A stretch of DNA of 64,000 bases from contig NZ_FNJA01000002.1 in NCBI RefSeq assembly GCF_900104385.1, forward strand, positions 806,001 through 870,000, read 5' to 3'. A program made the translations under genes and the position numbers. Source of the stretch: Rhodoferax sp. OV413 (GTDB lineage: Bacteria; Pseudomonadota; Gammaproteobacteria; Burkholderiales; Burkholderiaceae_C). This document shows, piece after piece, positions 58,281 to 64,000 of this stretch (its first letter is position 1; each line of letters starts with the position of its first letter). The notes under the pieces are model-generated. The model was not told the origin of the DNA, made no database searches, and saw only the letters and a program-made list of their open reading frames with translations.

Positions 58281-58630
58281 GCGGCGGGGGCGACGCCGCC
58301 CCTTGACGTTCCACGCGTCACGGCGGGCCTGGCGCAAATTGTCGACCCGCAGGCAGGCGGCCTCGCAGTGGTCATGGACGGCGATGACAGCGCATATTTC
58401 GAAGTCGTTTTTGTCTACGACGTCGACTACAAGCACAGCGCGAAAGGCGTTCTTCGAAGTGAGCCGGCATGCTTACCGGCATGTGGCGCGATTTACAGTT
58501 GCGCAATAGAATTATTTGCCCAGGAGAGGCATAGGCCATTGGTTATTCCGGACGCATCCATAGGCCAAAAGACAAACTTTCGCACGTCCGCTGACGCGAT
58601 TGCCTGAAACACGGCGGTAGGAGTTATATC
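58281..58630. other. Region without a supported gene
   Basis: 350 bases. A weak GC hairpin follows the DUF1428 stop (58281-58299). The plus frame at about 58320-58607 reads GLAQIVDPQAGG, DDSAYFEVVFVYDVDY and could be a remnant, but I cannot assign it. Bases 58618-58623 hold the RBS of the next gene. Confidence 0.4.
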
Positions 58631-58960
58631 GTGGTCCAAAGTGACTCGCAGCTCGACCTGGCTATGCGGACGCTCGCACATCGCGACGTCCTCGATTGGC
58701 TTACAAACTTCATCCGAATTCAGCTTGCCACCCAGTCCCCTATACAGCGAGAGTTCACCCTCGCCGTCATTGAGGAAGGATTGAACAACGAGCGCATTCG
58801 GTTCAGAGGCTATCAGGGGAGTAGCCCGAGTCAAACAGAATTCGAAGTTCTTCTATACAGGCGAGCCTTCGCGAGACTTGCGGGAGATATTCTCGCCACG
58901 ATGGGCAGTGGCTTGACGATGGAGGAAGCGACTGCAACGCAGCCGATGCCGCTCGAATAA
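58631..58960 (+). CDS. Hypothetical small protein
   Basis: 109 residues from GTG 58631 with TAGGAG about eight bases upstream. Mixed alpha/beta composition, no signal peptide; LDLAMRTLAHRDVLDWLTNF and the Glu-rich FTLAVIEEGLNNERI are helical. Not recognised. The opposing minus-strand frame (58493-58834) is less likely real. Part of the right-end cluster of small unknown genes. Confidence 0.5.
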   Translation: MVQSDSQLDLAMRTLAHRDVLDWLTNFIRIQLATQSPIQREFTLAVIEEGLNNERIRFRGYQGSSPSQTEFEVLLYRRAFARLAGDILATMGSGLTMEEATATQPMPLE

Positions 58961-59019
58961 CGACCTATGCTCACCGGCACCGGTGGGATCAGAAGTCTGG
59001 TCGTGGCCGAGAGTAGACG

Positions 59020-59223
59020 TCAACGAGTGCTTGCGTTCGTCTTTTTGCCTGTCAGTGCTGAATAGACCAGCTGGATGACACCCGCAACAAAAAGGACCAC
59101 CCGTCCTGCTGCTGTAAGTCCCACAAAGACCAAGGCTAGCCCGACGACGAACGAGGCCAACATAGACCAAGGAATGTATTTAATACGCCTCCTTTGTTGC
59201 CGCTCTTGGTCGATGGCGGTCAC
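59020..59223 (-). CDS. Hypothetical two-helix membrane protein
   Basis: 67 residues, GTG start at 59223. A basic N-terminus (QERQQRRRIKY) is followed by two hydrophobic helices (about 19-36 and 40-57) and a basic tail GKKTNASTR. Resembles small inner-membrane proteins of unknown role. Confidence 0.5.
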   Translation of the reverse strand: MTAIDQERQQRRRIKYIPWSMLASFVVGLALVFVGLTAAGRVVLFVAGVIQLVYSALTGKKTNASTR

Positions 59224-59265
59224 CCACTAAATCAACCACCACAAAGCGATTCTTGTGCCCAGAAA

Positions 59266-59562
59266 TCAAATTACAAATTTCTGCAGGAATTGATCCGTAT
59301 ATGCCTCCAAAATCTCACGAAAATCATGGCTTCGGCGGTTCAAGGCATTGGACTCAGCTACTAGGGTGCTGCTCTGGGCCTGTAGAAGCCTGAAAAACTC
59401 AGCATCAGCCTGATGGTCGGTAAATCCCAGTCGGCACACAGAAGCTGTCAATTCGGTGCGCCGTTGCAGCAAAATTTCTAAGGCTTGCTGTTCAAACTTC
59501 AACGTACCGCAAGCAAATTGCCAGGAAATGCGTGCAGCATTCACGTCTTCCTTAGAGACCAT
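59266..59562 (-). CDS. Hypothetical protein, paralogue family A member 1
   Basis: 98 residues from ATG 59562 with GGAG six bases upstream (a GTG at 59574 is also possible). Entirely helical and polar: VSKEDVNAARISWQFACGTL, EQQALEILLQRRTEL, DHQADAEFFRLLQAQSSTLV. It clearly matches the protein encoded at 60910-61248 over its whole length (shared V-SKE, AAR-SWQ, AL, QA-F, L---, ending near AY). Function unknown; possibly a helical-bundle binding protein. Confidence 0.65.
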   Translation of the reverse strand: MVSKEDVNAARISWQFACGTLKFEQQALEILLQRRTELTASVCRLGFTDHQADAEFFRLLQAQSSTLVAESNALNRRSHDFREILEAYTDQFLQKFVI

Positions 59563-59982
59563 AACCGACTCCACCGAGTCACGACAACTCGAAATAGATC
59601 AATGCAGGATTGCAAGGGGCGCAATGCAGCTGCTTTTGCAACTTCCAGACCGTCAGAATTTGATGACGGTTTGCGCGAACTGGCAATCCCTCGTTGTTCT
59701 TCATTATGTGCCTCTGGACGTAGCTCCCCATCTCCGCAAGGGGTAATTTGTTACAGCGCGTAGCGCTAAACATGGCCCGAGCCCCGACATGACAAAGGCC
59801 ATAACCCTGGCCGGTAAATGCACTGATCTTCTACTTCAAACTAGAGTGCCCAGGATTGCGAACGTGATAAGCCCTCTTGTCACCATCAACGACGACGGCA
59901 AGGCGCCGGGCTCAAACCGTCGGCTACCGACTCAGTTGAGCCGCGGCATTGAAAATCCCAATGTCCAGGTCTGAAGTTCCAG
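59563..59982. other. Region without a supported gene
   Basis: 420 bases. The only frame with a start (59789-59974, MTKAITLAGK) is short, has no RBS and no coding-like codon pattern. No repeat or hairpin stands out. Holds the promoter of the minus-strand gene 59266-59562 and the 3' end of 59983-60447. Confidence 0.45.
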
Positions 59983-60447
59983 TTAAAGAAACCCGATCCA
60001 TCGACCTGCCAGCAAGGCTGACAACCAAAGAAAGATAGACGCTATCGCGCGTAGTCGGACCCTGTGGGTTGGGGCACTTCCTCGGAGGACTTGAACCCAA
60101 TCTACGCTTGCATGCTGCCAAACGATGTTTGCAATAGCCAAAGCAAGGATTGCAAGCTTGAAGAGGAACGCCGGGTTGCTCACGTAGTCGTAGGGGCGGA
60201 CTGTAAAAAGCCACAGCCCGGTCAAGGCTGCCAAGATCAGCCCCCACCGTGCAACCCCAGGCAAGATGCGGGCAAGGATTTGCAGTTCGCCACCGGAGAC
60301 ATTTCTTGCGAGCAACACGTCCAACGGGATGATGCTACCCACAAGAAGTGCAATGCCCAAGATATGGGCTGCATTGACAAACATGTAAGCCGTGCCCGAG
60401 CTTTGTAGCCAAAGAGAGCCCGGCCAAATCGCAATCAAATCAAGCAC
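59983..60447 (-). CDS. Membrane protein, DUF6644-like
   Basis: 154 residues, GTG start at 60447. Four to five hydrophobic segments: IWPGSLWL..., FVNAAHILGIALLVGSIIPL, WGLILAALTGLWLF, FKLAILALAIANIVW and IFLWLSALLAGRWIGFL. The His in AAHILGIALLVG and GxxxP pattern resemble small membrane proteins that accompany DUF6152 periplasmic proteins; a copper or haem role has been suggested for such pairs but I cannot confirm it. Follows the DUF6152-like gene by 6 bases on the same strand. Confidence 0.7.
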   Translation of the reverse strand: MLDLIAIWPGSLWLQSSGTAYMFVNAAHILGIALLVGSIIPLDVLLARNVSGGELQILARILPGVARWGLILAALTGLWLFTVRPYDYVSNPAFLFKLAILALAIANIVWQHASVDWVQVLRGSAPTHRVRLRAIASIFLWLSALLAGRWIGFL

Positions 60448-60453
60448 AAAGCA

Positions 60454-60852
60454 TCAATCTTTGATGCGCTCCGGATACATGTCGTAATGCTTACCGTCCA
60501 AGGTAATGCGCACGGCCTTCATATGCAGGGATTTCTTGTCCGTGGCCCGGTTTCCGAGAACCGTGATTGCATCGCCTGCCTTTGCCGTGCCGCCCTTGAA
60601 TCCGGAGCGCTCAGTCTGCGACGGATTTCCCAGATCAACTTGCCAAGTGCCGCCTTCTGCGGATTTCACTTTCAAGATGGGGTGAGGCGGCGCCATGGAA
60701 ATCGACTCTATGGTGCCTTGCAGCGTCATTTGATCACCTTCGGCCCAGGCCCAGCCGTGGTGGGCGAAAGCGTCGGCAGCGACCAGCGTCAGTGTGGCCA
60801 AGCTCAGTACTTGTGCAAGCCGCCCAAACTTGGAAATGCAAAGAGCTTTCAT
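60454..60852 (-). CDS. Periplasmic protein, DUF6152-like
   Basis: 132 residues with a signal peptide (basic KALCISKFGRL, hydrophobic LATLTLVAADAF, cleavage near AFA-HHGW). The mature N-terminus starts HHGWAWAEG, the hallmark His-rich start of this family, and continues with MTLQGTIESISMAPPHPILK and DAITVLGNRATDKKS (OB-like beta strands). It probably binds a metal or small ligand in the periplasm together with the membrane partner downstream. Confidence 0.78.
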   Translation of the reverse strand: MKALCISKFGRLAQVLSLATLTLVAADAFAHHGWAWAEGDQMTLQGTIESISMAPPHPILKVKSAEGGTWQVDLGNPSQTERSGFKGGTAKAGDAITVLGNRATDKKSLHMKAVRITLDGKHYDMYPERIKD

Positions 60853-60909
60853 ATCAACTCCTGTCGTCTACAAAAACCATGTCCTCTGTCAGAGTGGCAC
60901 AAGGACGCG

Positions 60910-61248
60910 CTACGGTGGGTGTTCGTATGCATGCAAAAGATTGAGAAACTGAAGCGATAGTTTGTTTGCCGCAGCATACTGAACCGCAAGTAACTCTCGT
61001 TGCGCTCCTACAAGATGTTTGAAATTTACTTCGGCTTGATCCCGCATCAAGCCGTTTTTTTGTAACAAATTTACCAAAGCGTCGTGACCGTCATTGATTG
61101 CATCTAAAGCGCACTCTTCAATATGCAACGAGTCGGATGCAGCTTGCCATGACGTGCGCGCTGCACCAAGTTGTTCCTTTGAAACTATCACTTTTAACGC
61201 AATGTTTCGTGCCACCTCTAGCTTTGAAGTCTCTTTTTTTGCCATCAT
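60910..61248 (-). CDS. Hypothetical protein, paralogue family A member 2
   Basis: 112 residues. After a 20-residue basic extension (MAKKETSKLEVARN) it matches the 59266-59562 protein: VIVSKEQLGAARTSWQAASD, ECALDAINDGHDALV, DQAEVNFKHLVGAQRELLAV, LNLLHAY. Polar helical protein, no membrane segment. The two genes lie 1.35 kb apart in the same orientation, on both sides of the DUF6152/DUF6644 pair. Confidence 0.65.
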   Translation of the reverse strand: MMAKKETSKLEVARNIALKVIVSKEQLGAARTSWQAASDSLHIEECALDAINDGHDALVNLLQKNGLMRDQAEVNFKHLVGAQRELLAVQYAAANKLSLQFLNLLHAYEHPP

Positions 61249-61394
61249 GGGCCGCGATCAGTCAGTCCATTGCGCGGCTAAATTTTATGCTTTTGCCCAG
61301 AGGCTCAAGAAGTTCGCATCCAGGGCCGTGTGCCGCTGAAATCCGCATCGACGAGTGGGCTGACGAAACGCTTTTCCAGTAAGGAGGAGACAAC

Positions 61395-61868
61395 GTGAAC
61401 ACAGACTATCAGCCCGGATATGAAGCTAGCCCTGTTTTGGGAAAAAAAGAGCCGTCAGCCCACGGACATCCCGATCCCAACATCGAGAAACCGATCCCGG
61501 ATGTGAGAAATCCTGGCTCGGATATCGATGACCCTGGCGGCCCGAGCATCGAAAAACCGATACTGGATGTTGTGACTCCGTCGAATAGCGACGATCTTGA
61601 CCGTCCAGGGATTGACGACCTTGGCGGCCCACCTTTCGAGAGACCTGTGCCGGATGTTATAAATCCCGGCTCCAATATCGATGATCTTGGGGGCCCAAGC
61701 ATTGGGCCGCTTGGTCCGAAGGTGCCAGACTCTGGCGTAGACACTACATCACCGCGTGTGCCGGCCCGCAGCGAGGGCTGGAACAACGCTTGGCCAGGTC
61801 TGGCCATGGCCTTGGGCGGTGTGTTGCTCTACCGCTGGAAGAGCAAACGCCGACACACGAGGGTCTAG
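61395..61868 (+). CDS. Pro/Asp/Gly-repeat protein with C-terminal membrane segment
   Basis: 157 residues from GTG 61395; AAGGAGG lies 11 bases upstream. Residues 26-102 contain three to four degenerate 22-28-residue repeats of the pattern I-E-K-P-x-P-D-V-x-x-P-G-S-x-I-D-D-x-G-G-P. Residues 132-147 (AWPGLAMALGGVLLYRW) form a membrane helix followed by the basic tail KSKRR. This layout (extended repeat stalk, C-terminal helix, basic end) is like a tail-anchored or C-terminally sorted surface protein. No signal peptide is visible. Function unknown. Confidence 0.6.
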   Translation: MNTDYQPGYEASPVLGKKEPSAHGHPDPNIEKPIPDVRNPGSDIDDPGGPSIEKPILDVVTPSNSDDLDRPGIDDLGGPPFERPVPDVINPGSNIDDLGGPSIGPLGPKVPDSGVDTTSPRVPARSEGWNNAWPGLAMALGGVLLYRWKSKRRHTRV

Positions 61869-61891
61869 CTTGGCATGAGAGTTGCCAAGCT
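61867..61891 (+). other. Hairpin at the end of the repeat-protein gene
   Basis: Perfect 9-bp stem AGCTTGGCA / TGCCAAGCT, loop of seven, starting inside the TAG stop. No T-run follows, so it is a weak terminator or mRNA-end structure. Confidence 0.5.
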
Positions 61892-62024
61892 GGGCCATGT
61901 CGAATTCCCAAAGGCAACGATCAGACAAGGCATAGCTGCCAACTCTGGTGTTCACTGCACATAGAAAGAGCTGCTTCCTTCTCCATCCACCTTAATACCA
62001 TCGAGACATGGTGGCGTGTCGCCC

Positions 62025-62309
62025 CTACTTGTGTGGGCTGGCGACGGTGGAGCGCAACTTCGCGGTTGTCTCTGTGTGCTCCAGATTCGAGGGGAGGTTT
62101 CGCCATGTATCGGTTTGGATGCGTGCATGAGCTTCCAATAGCATCGTCAGGTTTGCATGGTCTTCGCTCTTCACTTCCACATCGACCGAGACATAGGAGA
62201 CTTCCTTGTTCGCCGGGTCCTCAATGACCGCCCCAGGGCGCCATGTGTGTTCATCCACTTTTCGTGGCACCAAATGGACCAACAGATCACGAAAGCGCGT
62301 GGTTTTCAT
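62025..62309 (-). CDS. Hypothetical protein, paralogue family B member 1
   Basis: 94 residues: MKTTRFRDLLVHLVPRKV, HTWRPGAVIEDPANKEVS, DVEVKSEDHANLTMLLEAHA, IQTDTWRNLP. It shares about 60 percent of positions with the 63191-63427 protein, and the leader (GGGAATCG-CATGAAAACC) is also shared, showing duplication of the gene with its RBS. The C-terminal 25 residues differ. Fold unknown. Confidence 0.65.
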   Translation of the reverse strand: MKTTRFRDLLVHLVPRKVDEHTWRPGAVIEDPANKEVSYVSVDVEVKSEDHANLTMLLEAHARIQTDTWRNLPSNLEHTETTAKLRSTVASPHK

Positions 62310-62535
62310 GGCGATTCCCTCTCTTGTTCTTGCGCCTCTATGCTATGAAATCTGGGTGTGAAAACTCCAGCTTTGTATGCCACGTTTTGTAAGTGCTGTT
62401 GCCTTCTTTTTCCTCCAGCCGGTTTGCTGGCTTAGCCGGTGCACGTGCACGGTTTAGGGTGCAAGGGGCGTGGCGTATCGGCATTGAGATGGCGGTACTT
62501 TTCGCAGCAAGGCAGCTCAACGAAGGAACGTCACC

Positions 62536-62628
62536 ATGCTCAAGTTTTACGGCTTTTCGAAAGTTGACGCTGCCGCCCGCTGCCACGCCCGCGACCTGCG
62601 TGTGCTATGGGCGCTCGAAGAGATGTAG
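62536..62628 (+). pseudogene. Glutathione-S-transferase N-terminal remnant
   Basis: 30 codons: MLKFYGFSKVDAAARCHA and DLRVLWALEEM-stop. The LKFYGF start and RVLWALEE helix are the beginning of a GST thioredoxin-like domain; the remaining 170 or so residues are absent. Confidence 0.55.
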
Positions 62629-62863
62629 CTGTGTCACGGTCCATAAACATGTGACCACTTCGGGTTGGTTGTTCTGATGGTCAGTATTCCACCCTAAGTG
62701 AGGTCGCTCGTCTACATCTCGGCACTCGCAGGGAACGCCTGCCTCTGAGGCGGCTAGGCAAATGGTTTTAATGCCTACAAGCCCCTTGGTGTTCGTCCTA
62801 CACCCAGTTCGACGCGTCATTGGTGAAATTGCCGATCCGTGGCACGCCAAAGGAGGCCCGACG

Positions 62864-63151
62864 ATGGACCCACGATCGATACTCACGAGTGCCGGCGTTT
62901 TGTGCATTTGCTATGTTTCGCCGACTTCTTTTTTTTCAACCCCACCGCCGCAGGCTAACTCTCCAGAGGCGAGTTCGCTCCCTGCGAATACCCAAGCTGA
63001 TGCGAGACCCATGCCCACGCCGGAGGCAACCAACTACCAGTACCAGTTGGCAAAACAGCAATGCGATGCCGTACAGAGCTTCGAAAAAGCCCGGCTGAAG
63101 GAAGGCAGGCCAGCCTACGAGAGGATCACCACCGCTTACAGAACTCGGTAA
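62864..63151 (+). CDS. Hypothetical secreted protein
   Basis: 95 residues from ATG 62864, with AAAGGAGG eight bases upstream. A hydrophobic N-terminus (ILTSAGVLCICYV; Cys residues near 15 and 17 could be lipidated) precedes a Pro/Ser/Ala/Thr-rich linker and a charged C-terminus (YQLAKQQCDAVQSFEKARLK). Not recognised. Followed after 39 bases by paralogue B2 on the same strand. Confidence 0.55.
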   Translation: MDPRSILTSAGVLCICYVSPTSFFSTPPPQANSPEASSLPANTQADARPMPTPEATNYQYQLAKQQCDAVQSFEKARLKEGRPAYERITTAYRTR

Positions 63152-63190
63152 AGGTAAGCGACGCTTCAAAGCGAAGAAGGGGGAATCGTC

Positions 63191-63427
63191 ATGAAAACCA
63201 CCTATGTACGAGGTCTTTTGGTACATCTGATTCCATACAGAGTTAATGCGCACACGTGGCTTCCGCGGGCGGTTATCGAAGTCCCGAAGAGCAAGGAAAT
63301 CTCCCAACTTATTTTGGATATCGAAGTGAAGAGCGAGGACCAAGCCAACATCAAGATGCTCTTAGAGGCGCACGCAAGCATCCAAACCGATGCATGGCAA
63401 CTTTTCCATCGGACAAGCGGCACATAA
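63191..63427 (+). CDS. Hypothetical protein, paralogue family B member 2
   Basis: 78 residues: MKTTYVRGLLVHLIPYRV, HTWLPRAVIEVPKSKEIS, DIEVKSEDQANIKMLLEAHA, IQTDAWQLF. RBS GGGGGAA nine bases before the ATG. Paralogue of 62025-62309 on the opposite strand. Small alpha/beta composition; no known domain. Confidence 0.65.
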   Translation: MKTTYVRGLLVHLIPYRVNAHTWLPRAVIEVPKSKEISQLILDIEVKSEDQANIKMLLEAHASIQTDAWQLFHRTSGT

Positions 63428-63587
63428 CGGACAACGAAAAATAGCCGCCCATCGTCGAACACCACCGCCCAGGCGGCTGTAGAACATCCGCTAACAGAGA
63501 TGCGTGTCACAAAAACGCGCCTTGGTCCTACAGCGATTCCTGATCAATGTAGCCATTATTGAATGGCATCAACTATGGAGAAAGCAG

Positions 63588-63836
63588 ATGGCCTCCAACC
63601 ATTTACGACGCATCGCTGTCAGCGTACATGAGCCCCGACGGGGTGAGTTCTACTGGACGTTGATGGAATCTACTGGCGACATCACGGTGTGGAATGAACT
63701 GTATGCAGCCAAAGAAAGCGTGCCGACCTATGGGGAAGCTCTGCGCACCGGCGTCGGCATCCTGGTGGACATGGGCAGCGATGAGGACGGCCCCCGTCTT
63801 GTCGGGGAGGACGAAAACATGCCCCCAGTAGGGTAA
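63588..63836 (+). CDS. Hypothetical small protein
   Basis: 82 residues from ATG 63588, GGAGAAAG upstream. RRIAVSVHEPRRGEFYWTLM (beta), STGDITVWNELYAAKES and TYGEALRTGVGILVDMG suggest a small alpha/beta fold; the acidic C-terminus EDGPRLVGEDENM is disordered. Not recognised. An upstream in-frame start (63504) lacks an RBS. Confidence 0.55.
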   Translation: MASNHLRRIAVSVHEPRRGEFYWTLMESTGDITVWNELYAAKESVPTYGEALRTGVGILVDMGSDEDGPRLVGEDENMPPVG

Positions 63837-63879
63837 TGCAGAAAGCTTCTTCAAGCACACACCATGAAAGGACCTGGCA

Positions 63880-64000
63880 ATGGACAAATCTCGCAATTCG
63901 CTGGCGCATGGCAACAGGGGCGAGGCGACTGCCGCGAAGCAGCGGCGTTTGCAGAAAGAGCAAGATCTGCGCGATGTGCAGCCATCTGAAAGCTCTGCAA
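63880..64000 (+). CDS. Hypothetical protein, N-terminal part (runs off window)
   Basis: 40 codons visible from ATG 63880 with AAAGGA upstream: MDKSRNSLAHGNRGEATAAK, then RRLQKEQDLRDVQ. Highly charged, helical. Cannot be identified from this fragment. Confidence 0.45.
   Translation, partial: MDKSRNSLAHGNRGEATAAKQRRLQKEQDLRDVQPSESSA

Noticed and set aside
58493-58834. Minus-strand 113-codon frame overlapping 58631-58960
   Set aside because: The plus-strand frame has a better RBS and more protein-like composition; both cannot easily be real.
59789-59974. 61-codon plus-strand frame MTKAITLAGK
   Set aside because: No RBS and no coding-like codon pattern.
46304-64000. Direct repeat of the tRNA-Met 3' end as attR
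   Set aside because: I looked for copies of the T-arm and acceptor sequence to the right and saw none; the outer boundary of the insertions therefore stays undefined.

Overview
The window reads as the chromosome of a betaproteobacterium of the Comamonadaceae (Rhodoferax/Polaromonas/Acidovorax type). Grounds are the high GC content, the oversized UvrA, the gene pairings rapZ-recN-nadK-hrcA, ispE-lolB-TPR-mutM and tRNA-Gln-prs-rplY-pth, and a short intergenic palindromic repeat of a kind I recall from that family. Genus is inference; there is no rRNA here.

Positions 1-46.3 kb are mainly core chromosome. From left to right: the 3' end of a large uvrA; a low-GC KAP-type P-loop NTPase that looks acquired; an EamA exporter, an Lrp regulator, a cysteine hydrolase and an acetylpolyamine-amidohydrolase-like protein (3.3-6.6 kb); and a polyol operon (6.9-15.9 kb). 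The operon encodes a periplasmic binding protein, two permeases, an ATPase, a D-arabinitol/mannitol-type dehydrogenase, a sorbitol-dehydrogenase-like SDR, an AraC regulator and xylulokinase. Its logic is uptake of sugar alcohols, oxidation to ketoses and phosphorylation of xylulose; rpe at 31 kb can pass xylulose-5-P into the pentose phosphate pathway. Next come three methyl-accepting chemotaxis proteins around a TPR/GT41 glycosyltransferase (16-24 kb), then housekeeping genes: a DTW tRNA-modification protein, priA, hemE, thiL, apaG, rpe, ferredoxin, pth, rplY, prs, tRNA-Gln, ispE, lolB, a TPR protein, mutM, a dynamin-like GTPase, mutY, rapZ, recN, nadK, hrcA and tRNA-Met.

Downstream of tRNA-Met (46.2 kb) the character changes. 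Lower-GC orphan genes, two tandem fragments of the same tyrosine-recombinase 3' end, a TIR-domain protein, a small lipoprotein, a membrane protein, a HEPN-like protein cut off inside a zinc motif and a small winged-helix ORF form a decayed integration and defence hotspot (46.3-50.8 kb). A self-contained catabolic locus follows (50.9-56.7 kb): GH125 alpha-mannosidase, a fructose/ribose-type ABC transporter with a single-domain ATPase, and a divergent LacI regulator, with a perfect 14-bp LacI-type operator between them. A heavily mutated recombinase pseudogene (56.7-57.6 kb) separates this from the last 6.4 kb. That tail holds small, mostly unrecognised genes, including two pairs of local paralogues, a Pro/Asp/Gly repeat protein with a C-terminal membrane segment, and a glutathione-S-transferase remnant.

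The most unusual observations are: (i) the intergenic palindromic repeat (ten recognisable copies plus one decayed), found only in the 0-46 kb core, whose tails supply stop codons to three convergent genes; (ii) a near-complete copy in frame inside thiL; (iii) the tandem integrase tails at tRNA-Met, with the TIR gene reading into one of them antisense; (iv) the two paralogue pairs of unknown function at the right end.
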